Below are positions 11,322 through 23,201 of a DNA stretch of 64,000 nt, piece after piece. A program made the translations under genes and the position numbers. Positions within the stretch are counted from its first letter, which is position 1. Every line of letters starts with the position of its first letter. The DNA is from Posidonia oceanica (lineage: Eukaryota; Streptophyta; Magnoliopsida; Alismatales; Posidoniaceae), in NCBI GenBank assembly GCA_037176725.1, contig JAZBRS010000020.1:59920001-59984000 (forward strand). Direction: 5' to 3'. The notes beneath the pieces were generated by a model. The model was not told the DNA's origin. It was given only the letters and a program-made list of their open reading frames with translations, and made no database searches.

Positions 11322-13617
11322 GTTGGACGCTACAACACCTGCGTCCAACGTTGGACGCTGGCATTGCTGGCGTCCAACACCTGCTGGAGGTAGACAGCAT
11401 GCAATTTTCAGAAAAGGATGCATTCTAACTACATGAATGCGATGTAGATGCAGGAATGCAGCAGAATAGGTGCATGACATGCAGGGCAATTAGGACAGCA
11501 ATTCAGGAGCAGATTTAGAGCAAGAGGCAAGCAAAAATCAGCAATTAAAACAAGCAGGGCGTTGGACGCCCGAGAGCATGGCGTCCAACGTTAGACGCTA
11601 GAGGGGCTGGCGTCCAACACAGGCCAAGGGACAGCAGAGCAAACAAGCATACAGATGATTAAGAAAACATTGAAGCATGCATTCAGGCTACTATAAACAG
11701 GCATAAGCTAGACATACAAGTAGAGGACATAAAAAATCCAAGAAGAAACAACATCTGCAACACGTGCCAGGCATAAAGCTCAACCAGAGCGTTGGACGCG
11801 AGCTGAACCAGCGTCCAATGTTGGATGCCAGGAACAGCAGCGTACAATGCACTGGGAGGCACAACAAGCAAAAACTCTGCATGAAACTTAGCATATGAAC
11901 TAAGAAAGCTTAGGGACAGTTGCCATGAAGGCCAAGCAAGCATACAAGTACAGAGATCATGCAAATAGTTAAAACCAAAGTAGATGAGCAGCGGCGTTAG
12001 ACGCTGGTAGCAGCAGCATCTAACGTAGGATGCTGAAGCCCCCAGCGTCCAATGCCTGTAGAGTGCAAACCAACCTGCAAAGGGGGAGCTCAGCTTTAAA
12101 CCCCACTTAACATGCATGCAAGCTACTGATGACATGCCAAATCAAGAAAAACATCCATACCAAGCATATAATCCATGAGAAACAAGTAAGAGAGAGCATG
12201 CATAGGAGTAAAGAGGTAAAAACTTGTAAAAAATAGCATGCAACTCGAGAGGAGATTAGAAAGCCTAAACATGGTTGCCATAGGGGCCAGGCATCACTAA
12301 ACATGCATGGATCAAGCATAAATTCCAAAAAGAAGCAAGATACAAGCATGGCAACAAATATGAACTAGCAGACATGTAGGACGCTGGATGAACCAGCGTC
12401 CAAGGTTGGACGCAGCTCACCCCGGCATCCAACACAGGCAGACAGCAGAATGACTTGTGGCATGCAAAACTGATTTAAGCAAGGATCAAAACAAAAGGCA
12501 AACATGGCATAGCATTTGCAAACATGTAAAGGAAGCATGCATCATGGATTCACAAAAGGCATGCAACAGCAAAGCATGGCAAACTTCAAAGGAAAAACAA
12601 GGTAGATAAGGCATGGCAGGGTGTTGGACGCTGGCTACTGCCACGTCCAACGTTGGACGCACCAGTCTGGGCGTCCAACAAAGCGACGATCCTTCTAGCG
12701 AAGAACAGCGGCCAAATCGATCCAAAGCTCCAAATAAACTTGCTAGTAAGCAAGTGTGATTGACAACAAGCATGGTGGTATGCTTGGTGCCAAAATTAGG
12801 CGGGTGGATTGCTCCACCCACCTCCTCCTCCTCACGGTCGGAAAGCCAAGGCGAGGAGGGGTGTGTGCTGTGCAAGAGGGCATGGAAAGCATCTTGGAAG
12901 GTTCATACAATCATGCATGAGCTACAAGGATCGAGAACTAATCTTGCCGCGGCTTGAAACGGCTGTTCACACCCTTCGCCGACGCTGTGGAAGCTCACGG
13001 TAGGCGGACTCCGGCGAGGTTGCTTCGCTTGCTGGGGGCATGGGAGAGGGCACCGAAGGTTTGGGAGTGAAGGTGGGAGGTTTCTCTAGCTCTCGGAGTG
13101 GTCCAATTCTCTCTCAGGCTCGTGTGGTTAGTGCTGCAAAGGGGTGAAGGTTGCTGTTTTGTGAAGTGGGTGCATGGGTTCCTCCATCGATGGTAGAGGT
13201 TGCAGGCGAATTTGCAGGTCTTGGCAAGCGATGGCAGGTGGGGCTGAGTGTGTGGAGGCCACGAGGGTTTTTAGGTGGAGGCATGGGACTTGTCAGAAGG
13301 CCGAGGAAAGCTCGGCGTTGGCAGGTCGAGGCGACTGATGGCAGTGAGGGTGGAGGAGAGTGGGAAAGGGGCTGAGGCGGAGAAGATGGCTAGTAAGTGC
13401 ACTTACTCGGCCTTGGCAGCTAGTGGGTGGCCTGGAGTGCATGAAGGGATGGGTAGTAAGTGCGTACGGGCGGCGGAGAGGACGAGAGGTGAGCCGAAGG
13501 TGGCTGAGCAGCCGCTGTTGCACCCGGGTTGTTGGACGCTAGAGCAGAACGCGTCCAACGATGGACGCTAGCACAGGGCACGTCCAACGTTGGACGCTGC
13601 CCGTGCCAGCATTCAAC
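11322..13617. repeat. Seven double-hairpin clusters in C 3' LTR
   Basis: Each cluster reads GTTGGACGC, a loop of about 10-14 bases, GCGTCCAAC, then immediately a second GTTGGACGC, loop and GCGTCCAAC: two adjacent stem-loops whose junction forms the 18-bp palindrome GCGTCCAACGTTGGACGC. Clusters are at 11322-11378, 11561-11618, 11791-11848, 11996-12053, 12376-12431, 12622-12679 and 13531-13617 (the last with three hairpins). Loops vary; stems are conserved apart from C-to-T or G-to-A changes. Confidence 0.85.
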
Positions 13618-13838
13618 ATGCCCAATAAGCAAAAGGCTAAAATGGGCTTGGGCTTGGGCTTAAAAAGGGTTTAAAAATATGTAAAAGGCTTGGGTTGAGG
13701 TTTTGGGGTTTAGGTAAGGTTTTAGGTTTGGTTTTGGGGTAGAAATGGGTTAGTCTGAAAAAGAGTGCCATCCTAGAGTCCAAACAAGCCTGCAGGAGAA
13801 ATCACCAACTTCCAGGCTATCAGAATGGGGTGTCTATA

Positions 13839-13851
13839 GATGCCCCTTCCT
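13839..13851 (-). other. Polypurine tract of element C
   Basis: On the minus strand it reads aggaaggggcatc immediately before the LTR start. It is identical to the tract of A at 38673-38685 and one base different from that of B (46892-46904). It primes plus-strand DNA synthesis. Confidence 0.8.
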
Positions 13852-15659
13852 GAGCGAGGTTAAGCGTAGCGAGACCGTTGCTCAGGGTAGACAAGACACC
13901 CTACCTGACGCCAACAGGAGCGCAAATTGCTGTAGGTGTGAGTCACTTATCTGGCGGATGCAACGGAAATCATGACTCGATGCCACAATGCGAATGCAGA
14001 TGCAAGATGCTAATGCGATGCAATGCATGCTAATGCAGAAGTTAGTGCAGATGTTAGTGCAGATGCTAATGCAGAACTGGTGTGCGATGCGAATGCTGAT
14101 GTTGAACCAATATGAACTAGTGCGCGTGTGGGTGTTGTGCTTGGGGTGATGCTATGCTGATGCATGGTGAGGGCTGGTGCTAGTGCTAATGCCGATGCTG
14201 TGGGTGCTTGCTACGCTGTGGGTGCTAATGCTTGTTGTGAGTGCTTGCTATGCTTGTGAGTGCTAGTGCTAATGCTATGCGTGCCGGTGCTGCGAACACA
14301 GCCACCAAACGGGGAATGCTAGGGCACTGCAGTGTGATGCATCCTGAAGCGAGGAGAAGCAGAAGGTTCTATGATGCAGTGCGACAAGTTGGTTGCTCGT
14401 CTAAACTTGCGCAAAAGCGGCTCCGAAAGGACTAACGCGCTTGCCACTCGGGTAGGTTGGCTGCTAGTCCGGGGGAGACCAAAGGGTCCTTGTTCGTTCG
14501 GGACAAGTGAAACAAGCAGGAGCTCGCAAGGCCGCGAGAAGGAGAAAATGCTTGCCCCCGGTTGGGGCAGCAAGCAGGTGAAAAAGGCCTGGGGCAATGC
14601 AATGCAAAGGATGTCCTAAGCAATGCAGGAAGGTGAATGCAAATGCAGATGAATGCGAACACTAGAATGCTGTGCTGATGCAAATGGTATGCCTATGCTA
14701 ACGCTTAATGCGTTGTACTCCTTTGGGGGAAAGCGGGATGGTGCATGCACACGGAAAAGTGGAAATGCAATGCAATGCTGTCGCTGGCCAATGCAAGTAG
14801 GCCAGGCGATGGCGGTGCCATTCGCAAAGCTCAGCTGTAGACGAATGGCAATGCAAGCGCATGGAGTAAAGCTGAAAGTAAAGATGCTAAAAGTAAAGCA
14901 GGGGACGTGCATGCAGTGGCGGGTACGAAATGCCCGGGAAAGCGGAATGCGGAAGTTGGTGTAAGGACCACAGAGGAGTGGCAGTGCAATAAGGGTGCAA
15001 TGTTATGCAATGTTATGCAGTGGGATGCAGGACATGCAGGGGAACACCAAGCACATGGATCCAAGAAAATGATCCCAAGGCCGCGCACTACTGCAGGTGC
15101 CATCCAAATTCGGCAAGCTATGAAAGTCTTGCAGGTGCCGAGGATGTTACCTTAAGCAATACGCGAACTAGGGATTCAAATCCTAAGCACGCGATGTCCG
15201 TGTAATGATGAGATGTAGTACTAGGACTGACTCTACAAGGCATACAAAGAAGCTATATGATGCTATGCAATGCGAATGCTGTGAAATGCAGTGTACGAAC
15301 AATGGAACGTCGGGCACGCAAAACTGGGAAAACGATCCTGGTTGTGCGATGTCCGTGCGATGATGAAATGCTAATGCAATGCAACAAAATGCTATTATAA
15401 AGGGGTGATAGGTTAACGGACCTATCGCCGGATAGTTAGGGCTATCGGCCCACAAGGAGTTAACAGACTCATCGCCGGATAGTTAGGGCTATCAGCCCAT
15501 GGATGGTGACAGGCCAGCGAGTCTGTCAGGCAAGAGGGGTGATTACAAGGGGGATAACTTGCAACCACGAATGCAACAGGAATACCATACCCGAAGGTGT
15601 GGCAGAGGTTCGCAGATGCTCCCATAATAGTTAGGGATGTCAACCCAAATGCAAATGGA
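13852..15659 (-). other. 3' UTR of element C with diverged repeats
   Basis: Noncoding. From 13960 to 14330 it is dominated by degenerate gctaatgc/gatgcaatgc runs. A unit with a T-arm-like motif (ggattcaaatcc, 15171-15182) matches the array in B at 47360-48200. Two copies of the 48-bp unit with tagttagggctatc lie at 15410-15505. The order of these blocks is the same as in B's 3' UTR, so C and B share this region although repeat numbers differ. Confidence 0.7.
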
Positions 15660-15664
15660 GATGG

Positions 15665-17844
15665 TGTAATATCCTGATTTTCCATAATATAATTTGAGTT
15701 AATTATTTTGGAAAATCTTTCCCTGTTGTTGTTGTTGCTGTTGTTTATGGTGTGTTGTGTTTGTGTGTCTCTGGTGGTTTGGTTTTTGGCTCCTCGGTGT
15801 TGTTTGGTGTGGTCGTGAGAAAGTAAGGGCATGGTTGAAAGAAGTTAGGGGCTTGTTTGTGGTTTGTGGAGAGAAAAGGGGAGGAATGCAATTTTCCCAT
15901 TTCTCCCCTCCCCCACCGCACGTGCCCTTCCTTCTTCTTCATTCTTCCCTTCTTTCTTTTCCTAGTTTTTCCTCCACCATGACGACCGACTACTGCTGCC
16001 ACCTTGTGGATCACCGGCTGTCGGAGGAGGAAGAGGAGGAGAGGTCGGTGCTAAAGGAGGCACGGAGGCAAGCTAGAGAGAGGAAGGTGGTGCTCGTCGA
16101 TCAGAGGAGGTGGTGTTGTTCGTCGATCGACCGGAGTTGGAGGTTGGGGTTCGCCGGTTGGTGCATGTCCTCCCCTTCATTTCTCTCCCTAAATTCTTGC
16201 CTAAATGCCTTGAATGCATGTGTTCTAGCTATGCCATGATAATTGTAGGATTTTATTTGGTTTTGAATGGTTTTTGATAGAATGTGGAATGGGTTTCGTT
16301 TTGACCTCTTTAGCTTTGCGATTTAATATCTTGATGCATGATGCATGGATTGGTTTGATTTTTGTGCCCAAGTGTAGAGCACTCATGAGGCTTTGATTTT
16401 AGTATTTACTCGTGATTTATGGGTTTTTGTGGTGGATCAGTTGAGGTTCCCAGCTTAGACGATTTGTTTTGGATTCTATTTTTGGTTTTCTGAAATCGCC
16501 CAGATCGGTACGCCTTTTTTGAATGGTACAGAAATCGGTACAACCGGCCAATATCCGTGTTCTGTTTCACCATTAGTTTTAGGCCAGAACCTAATTTCGG
16601 TCTACTGAAATCGATCGGTCTACCAATTTCTGCGTGGATCGGTTCGACTAGTTGATTTGGTTCTCTCGAACCAGGGATTTTTGATTGACCGATGACATTT
16701 TCGGTATGCTGTTTTGGTCTAAACCTGGACTCGGTACCCAGAACGGTTGACCGATCGATTTGGTTCTCCCGAACCAGGGATTTTCAGTCGACCGGTGGCT
16801 TTTTTGGTGTGCCATTTCAAGGGTAAAATGGTTTCTAAAGAAGGAAGATTTGGGTTTTCGATGCATTTGACTTTATTATGATTTGATATGGTTTTGTGGA
16901 TTATGAGGTATGATTTTGTAAGGATTTCCAAATTATAATGGAAAAGAAATACTTGTTTGTGAAAAGAGTTTGGAAATGGTTTCCGTGGTTTTGAAGGACC
17001 AATAAACCGAAGCTTCTGACTGGTAACTAGGGGTGTTTGAATACACTCTATGGTTCGAGAGTCAGTAGCCTAGGGTGAGGTTAGCGGTACAGTAGGCCCC
17101 ATTGAAACAGACGATCTACCCTCTGTGCCAGTGCTGGCTGGGGCTAGGGTTGGAGTCCCCAGACGCTCGGGCACCAAAGGGGTGCCAGAGTGTGTAACCC
17201 CATGTTGATATGATGTAGATCATGGAAATGATCATGATATAAATTGAGGGTTGAGTTCCTGGGGTGGATTGTTCTCCCACACGGGGTAGTCTTCCGCAGC
17301 ATTGCAGCCAAGAGATACGTGTGTCATCTGCAACTGCTTGTGGCTGGTGTCGTTCACCTGTGGCCAGGGTGTTCGATTACATTTGGAATCGATGTGTGTG
17401 TGAGTGTGGATTTGTGATGTATTGAGAATGCATGTTTTTAGAAAATGTGGATAGCTTTATAAAAAGGATGTGGTTTTATAAAATGAATGTTATGCTTTTG
17501 AATGGCATGGATTACTATGATTTTCGATGTGTTGGATGTTCCTTGCTTTAGTTAATATTTCTGCTGCCGTTTGCCGTGGTTTTGGGTGGCACGTACTGGG
17601 TGACTTAGATGTCACTCACGTGTGTTTTATGTTTTGGTTTTCAGGTGCAGGGTCAAGGTACAGTCCAGTCTGGTGCTTGTCTAGGAGCCACGTAGCCGCA
17701 CATTGGGGATCTTGGGAGTATTTTTAAGAGTCTTGTAAAAGTTTAAATTTATACTCAATTGTAATTAAATGTTTATTTGTTTAAATATCATTTGGGTAGT
17801 TGATGCTATTTTGGTCGCGCTGGGGACCAGCGACTGTAGGAACA
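15665..17844. mobile_element. Solo LTR of another LTR retrotransposon family inside element C
   Basis: Starts TGTAATATCC and ends TAGGAACA (TG...CA), with perfect 5-bp flanks gatgg at 15660-15664 and 17845-17849. There is no PBS, PPT or coding region inside, and no second copy, so it is a solo LTR left by LTR-LTR recombination. The TGTAATATCC start resembles some plant chromovirus LTRs, but the family cannot be fixed here. Internally, a segment around ctcgaaccagggatttt is duplicated (16655-16690 and 16760-16795). Open frames inside (for example 15757-16239) have no recognisable domain. Confidence 0.85.
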
Positions 17845-17849
17845 GATGG

Positions 17850-19955
17850 AGATGCCTCATGCGTGTGGATCGTAATCGTTCCCGATTCGATCAGGTTCTA
17901 GATGGTGTCCCGCAAAGTGAGGCAACTATTCGTTGAGTGCCCTACGGCTCAATGAAAGTCGCAAAAAAGGTGTGCCTTATGCCAATGCGAAAGTAGATTT
18001 GGCAACAGGCGAGCCTCGGGAAACCTCAGAAATGTCGCAACCTTGGGGAGGATGGTGCTCAACGGCTCCACTAGTGGGGTGAATTGACGCCACTGTCGCC
18101 TTTGCCCCTAGGGCTACGCTTGCCGGACCGGTGTGGCAGGATACACCGGTTGGGCAGTGGTAGTGATTTGTGGTGTGCGAGGTGCTCTAGGTGCTGGTGC
18201 GTATACTACTTGATTCTGGGGAGGCCGAACCGCCAGCTGAACAGGCATGGGTGCGGGGTCGATGTAGGCAACAGCAGGTTTCGGAGAGTCCTTCTTCTTG
18301 GGCCGGCTGCTGGTGGTACCACTACTGTTGCTGTTGGTGTTGCTGCTGGTGTTGTTGCTGTTGCCACTGGTGGTGGCCTGCTTGGCAAACGTAGAGAGCG
18401 CCTAGAAGTTGCCACTCCGTAGCGAACTCTCCATGCGGGTGCCAGCCCGAATCAATGCAGTGAAGGTTGTGACAGGTTGAATGCTGAGCAGAGCCCCGAT
18501 GGTACGCTGCGCACCCCTGATCACAATCTTGAGGGACTCCTTGTCAGAGGGTCCGTCTCGAACCTGCGAAGCGAGTGCACGCCAGTAGCCAACATACTCC
18601 CCAAACGGCTCGCCGAGGTTCTGCTTTGTTGCGACCTGGTCCACGCGCTTAGGGACCAAGTCCAGGTTGAAGGAATATTGTCCCAGGAACGCTTGGCTGA
18701 GGTCGCTCCACGTCCTGGTGCTGGCCATATCAAGTGAGGTGAACCACTTGAGCGTAGGGCCGGTTAGACTTTTCTGGAACAAACAGATTAGCAACCTCTC
18801 GTCAGCCTGGACCTGAGCGAGATCTCTGCAGTATGCCTTCAGGTGTGCTATTGGACAGCCTCTACCATTATATTTTTCAAATACCGGGATGCGAAACTTT
18901 GGTGGGAGCACTACCTCTGGGAAGTAATAAAGGTCCCGGAATTAGTAAGACTGGTGGTCTGTACCCTGCACTTGTCGAAGTGCTTTCTCAAGAACGGCGA
19001 ACCTATCGTCGTTGGATTCTGGAGCTGTTGCCAAAGGAGATCGTACAGCAGGGGCAGGGGCCACATACGCCGCATAGGACGCACCAAGGTGCTCCTCTAG
19101 GTCTACCATCACATCGCCTGGTGGAGCGACGAGATGGGCGGCGTATCCATGCGGATGTGTTGTGTGAGCTAGCATGTATGCTGGGGTAGGGTATTGCTGA
19201 TGCAGGGGGTAGGAATAACTAGCATGCTAAGTAATAGGTGATGCAGAGTGCTGGAGCGTCAGCTGCTGCACCGGCACGGTGCCGGGCTGTGGGCCAGAGG
19301 GATACTGTGCTTCGACTAGTCCCAAGGACTGACCACCAGGTGCCAGAGGAGGATGCTGTGCAGGGTGTTGTGCATATGCAAGAGGTGGAAGCTGGGCCCC
19401 CATCGCCTGAGCAGTGAGTAACTGAGGCGGTGGTCCGAGCGAAGGAGTAGAAGGGAATGCCTGCAACGCGAGAGCAGGTCACAACGGAGCCTTGGGAGCG
19501 ACAGGAGTAAATGAAGGGTGAAGAGATAGAGCCATGCCCTGCAGTCTCTGGGTAGTCTCCATCAGCTGCTGATACTGCATCTCAGGGGACCCGTCAGTAG
19601 GTATGCTGAGTTGCAGGATCGGCGGGGGAGCAGAATCAAGCGGTTGGGACACAGATTGTCCATAAGGCGGAGGTCCTAAGGCAAGATTCGCTACAGTAGG
19701 GTGAGTGTCAAAAGTGACATTACCCTGAGAAGGAGAAGTCAGTGGTGTCTCCAGAGCGCGGGCGGCGGTTACCAAGATAGTCTCGGCAACTAGGTCCGAC
19801 AGAGCCTGCCACTACCCCACAGAAAAAGGGGGAGGCAGCTGTACTAGAGAAGGAGACATTGGCACAGAGGGGGTCAATGTGGGAGCCGAAGGGACCGAAA
19901 GAGGGGCTGCCTCCGGGGCAACAAGGACCTAGGAGTCACCAACAAACTGGGCCAT
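17850..19955 (-). pseudogene. gag of element C (broken, C-terminus lost)
   Basis: Gag forms the particle that packages the element RNA. The start Met-Ala-Gln-Phe-Val-Gly at 19955 matches the starts in A (27687) and B (59416). A Pro/Gln-rich N-terminal part (19955-19180) precedes the capsid core (18911-18402: Lys-Tyr-Asn-Gly-x-Gly-Cys-Pro, then Trp-Phe-Thr-Ser-Leu-Asp). A Gln/Asn-rich linker follows, then a zinc-knuckle-like Phe-Cys-x-Phe-His...Gly-His-Ser-Thr-x-Ser-Cys near 17950. All recognised parts lie in one frame; stops include TAG near 19230, TAA near 18945, a stop at 18402 and TGA at the knuckle. It ends at the solo LTR and joins 3' UTR sequence with no protease or pol. Confidence 0.85.
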
Positions 19956-21092
19956 CACTAACCGAGAATGGATGATCACAGGGCTACGAGAGGGGGCAAG
20001 AGGGCGAATCCTAGGAGGAGCTATGTTCGCTAAGGCGATGTAGCTCAGGAGAGGATGATCGAAAGTAGGGGTCGCAATAGGGGCGTCAGTAAGAGAAGGC
20101 ACTCAAGCTCCAGCTAAAGAACTCGCTGACTAACCTCTGCGCGAAAGGCAAACAAATAACAAGGGATTAGAACCCGAAAGTAAAAATGCAAGTGCTTTGA
20201 TGTACGACATGAATGTAGATGTATGCTTTCTAGCATGCTCTCCCTCACCAATCTAGGGTGTCCTAGTAGGCTGTCTACTTTGGACGCTCATGGCTGTATG
20301 GGTCGCCGACTCAGGCTAGAAAAAGCAGGTCCCACGTCTTAAACCCGACCCAAAGCTCAGGTGGTGACGTAGTGGTGCGTAGGTGGCCTTGACCCTGCTA
20401 GAAGCATGGGTGGTACCCTCTACTAACACCGACGCGACCCCCTGACAAGGGGGGACAGACCAATTTACTTACACCATGCCAAAGCGTTGGGGGCAAGAGA
20501 CCGGGACTATCCTTCTCAGACTATAGGTGGACTCAGATGAGAAGAATGCATGCCTTATATGATGCTTTATGCAAATGCTTCGCATTTTATCTTGCGTATT
20601 TTATTAACTCAAGGGGGTGCAGGTGTGTTGTAGTCTCTAGTTGCTCCTAGAAGTTCTTTTTACTTGCTGCTTTTAGTTAGCCATGGGGGAAGCAATCAAT
20701 CTCTAATTGTCCTTAGGCTTAGTGCAAAAGGGGAAGAAAATCACCCAGACAAGGCAAGCAAACATCACAGATCCTTGCAAAAGGCATGCACATGGATGTG
20801 CTAGTGCTGTGGGCATGATAGTGAAGGAAAAAACACTCATCATAGCAAAAGGCAAGTATGCATAGTATGTGCAGGTGCAGTGGCATTGCATTGGTGTAAA
20901 AGGATGCATTCATCATTCAAAAGGCATGCATGGTGTGCCAAGCAAGTATTTAGACATGTGATGTAGGTAAATAAAGTAGTGCAAGCAATCATGGCATAAA
21001 GCAGGTAAATAAGCAAGCAAGTAAGTAGGTAAGGCAAGCAAAACACAAAAGCAAGAGGCAAGATGGCCAAGACAAAAGTCAGAGTCTGCTTT
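19956..21092 (-). other. Leader (5' UTR) of element C
   Basis: Noncoding sequence between PBS and gag. The part at 20250-20545 is clearly shared with the leaders of A (27120-27430) and B (59690-59950), in an element family whose noncoding parts otherwise diverge quickly. It includes the small hairpin at 20438-20453 (stem CCCCC/GGGGG). Confidence 0.7.
20438..20453 (-). promoter_or_regulatory. Conserved leader hairpin (C copy)
   Basis: On the coding strand CCCCC-TTGTCA-GGGGG, the same as in A at 27189-27204. In B (59854-59867) the sequence has changed but a 6-bp stem can still form. A packaging or dimerisation signal is possible but not shown. Confidence 0.45.
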
Positions 21093-21110
21093 TCCCCAAC
21101 GGAGTCGCCA
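21093..21110 (-). other. Primer-binding site of element C
   Basis: On the coding strand TGGCGACTCCGTTGGGGA, one base from the LTR end at 21112. It matches the A site (26511) except for one base. I recall this as the tRNA-Arg-type site used by Tat/Ogre elements; the tRNA identity was not tested. Confidence 0.85.
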
Positions 21111-21111
21111 C

Positions 21112-23201
21112 TATAGTAATCCTGAATTCTGATCATCCATGCATGATGCCAAAGCTTGCGTGCACCGATCAAAATAGGCTCACTATATGCAGCAGGAACT
21201 GAGGGAAGAAACCCGACTTGAAAACATTGGCAAAAGAAGAAAAAAGAAATGATAAGACAAATCGGAGTCGCCACCAGGTCTATTGAATTGGGAGACAGGG
21301 AAAACCGAGGGTAAAGCATGAAAAGACATGCAAAACTGAATGCGAAGAGGGGGCAAAGGGATGCAATGCTAAGCTATGCTATGCTATGCTATGACTCATG
21401 CCTAGGATAAAGGAGAGGTCGATGCGAGCCAAGAGAAAGGGCAAGGACTCCTGTTGCGCACGGGGAAGGTGTTAGGCACCCCCGAAACGTCCGAGAATCG
21501 GTCTTTCTTAGGCAATCTCGCGCTAATGCAAGGAAATGCTTGCCTAATGCCTAAATGCCATGAATGTCTACCTGCAATGCATGGGAAATAAACATGCTAT
21601 CTATGTGCTCAACCACGCTGCTAGTGTTCCGAACCGAGCGAATCTTGGTTCGTGAGAACTCCTAGGCAGTAAGCATCATAGTCCTAATGCAGATGCAGGC
21701 GATAAAACAAAACTGCAGGAAAAACCAAGCAATGCAAACGACATGCAAGAGGTAAACCAAAGTGGGCACGGAAAACAGTGCGAAAGCACGAAAAACGGGG
21801 TGAAAGCGCAAAAAACAATGCAAAGGCATGGAAATCGATGCAAGGGCGTGGGAAACAATGTAAAGGCATAGAAAACGATGCAGGGGCGCAGAAAACAATG
21901 CAAAGGTGCGGAAAACAATGTAAAGATGCGGAAATCGGTGCAAAAGCGAGGTGCAAACCCAAAACAGCGATTAGGCAGCATGCATGGGGGTAGCAGCAGG
22001 CATAAGAAGCAATAAAACGCTAAAAACGGCGAATAAAGCAAAATCAGTGTTTTAAAATGACTATCAGCTAACTGCAAGCATTGGACGCTGGCAACACCAG
22101 CGTCCAACGTTGGACGCTGGCATTGCTGGCGTCCAACACCTGCTGGAGGCAAATAGCATGCAAGTATTTGAAAAAGGATGTATTCTAACTATATGGATGC
22201 AATACAGATGCAGAAATACAACTAGATGGGTGCATGACATGCAGGACTAACCTGATAGAAGACCAGAGGAGGAATCAGAGCAAGGGGCAAGCTAGGATCA
22301 AGGATCAAAGCCAGCAGGTTGTTGGACGCCGTGGGCATGGCATCCAACGTTAGACGCCAGAGAGACAAGCGTCCAACATAGGCCAGAGAGAAACAAAAGA
22401 AAAAAGCATACAGGTAACAAATAAAAAAATAGGAACATGCATTAGGGCTACTAGGGATAAGCACAGACTGAGCATACAAGCAAGGGATCACACAAAAAAA
22501 TAAAAAACTTACCATCTGCAACTAGTGCTAGGCATGAAGCACAACCAGGACATTGGACGCGAGCTAAGCCAGCGTCCATTGTTGGACGCCTGCACCAGCA
22601 GTGCACAATGCCCTGGAAGGCACAAACACACAAGAAACTTGCAAAAAACAAGCATATGAACTACGGAAGCCACGGAATAATTGCAAAGAAAGCTAAGCAA
22701 GCATAGAAACACAGGAGACATGCAAGCAAACAGATCAGAGCATCATGCAAGCTGAAAAGAACAAGACAGAGGAGCAGGGCCGTTAGACGCTAGAGACAGT
22801 AGTGTCCAACGTTGGACGATGAAGCCTCCGACGTCCAATGCCTACAGAATGCAAACCCACCTATGCTAAGGGGGAGCTCTGCTCTAAACCCCACCTATAT
22901 GCATGCAAACTACTATAGACATGCCAGAGCAAACAGGAACATGCATAGCAAGCATTTAATCCAAGAGAATAAATAAAAAGAAAGCATGCATGGAAATGAA
23001 GGATTAAACTCAAGTAAAGGATAGCATGTAACTTGAAAGGACCTTAGCAAACCTAAGCATGGTTGCCATAGGGGCCAGGCATCTCTAAGCATGCATAGAT
23101 CATGAATGGACATCAAAAATAGGCAAGGTGCAAGCATGGTAGCAAGTTACAGCTAACAAGCATGTTAGACGCTGGATGAACCAACGTCCAACGTTGGACG
23201 C
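21112..23201 (-). mobile_element. 5' LTR of element C, first part
   Basis: Begins TATAGTAATCC on the plus strand beside the PBS and runs to the insertion point of element A, inside its fifth hairpin cluster. Hairpin clusters are at 22080-22137, 22321-22378, 22551-22610, 22781-22842 and 23164-23201 (cut). The conserved block with GGTGTTAGGCACC lies at 21434-21515. Bases 23197-23201 (gacgc) are the left target duplication of A. Confidence 0.88.

Larger units (their letters stand above)
10821..13838 (-). mobile_element. 3' LTR of element C
   Basis: On the plus strand it runs from TGTAGTAATC (10821) to TGTCTATA (13838); read on the coding strand the LTR starts TATAGACACC and ends GATTACTACA. The PPT complement follows directly. 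It has the same layout as the LTRs of A: terminal block, short tandem repeats (11025-11205), and seven hairpin clusters. It lacks the conserved GGTGTTAGGCACC block seen in the other LTRs. It is about 3.0 kb against about 3.5 kb for the reconstructed 5' LTR. Confidence 0.85.

Noticed and set aside
11322..13617. CRISPR-like pattern (repeated palindrome with variable spacers)
   Set aside because: Spacing is irregular, spacers are LTR sequence shared between copies, and the setting is a plant retrotransposon.
15757..16239. Protein-coding gene of 160 codons
   Set aside because: Lies wholly inside a TSD-flanked solo LTR and shows no domain.
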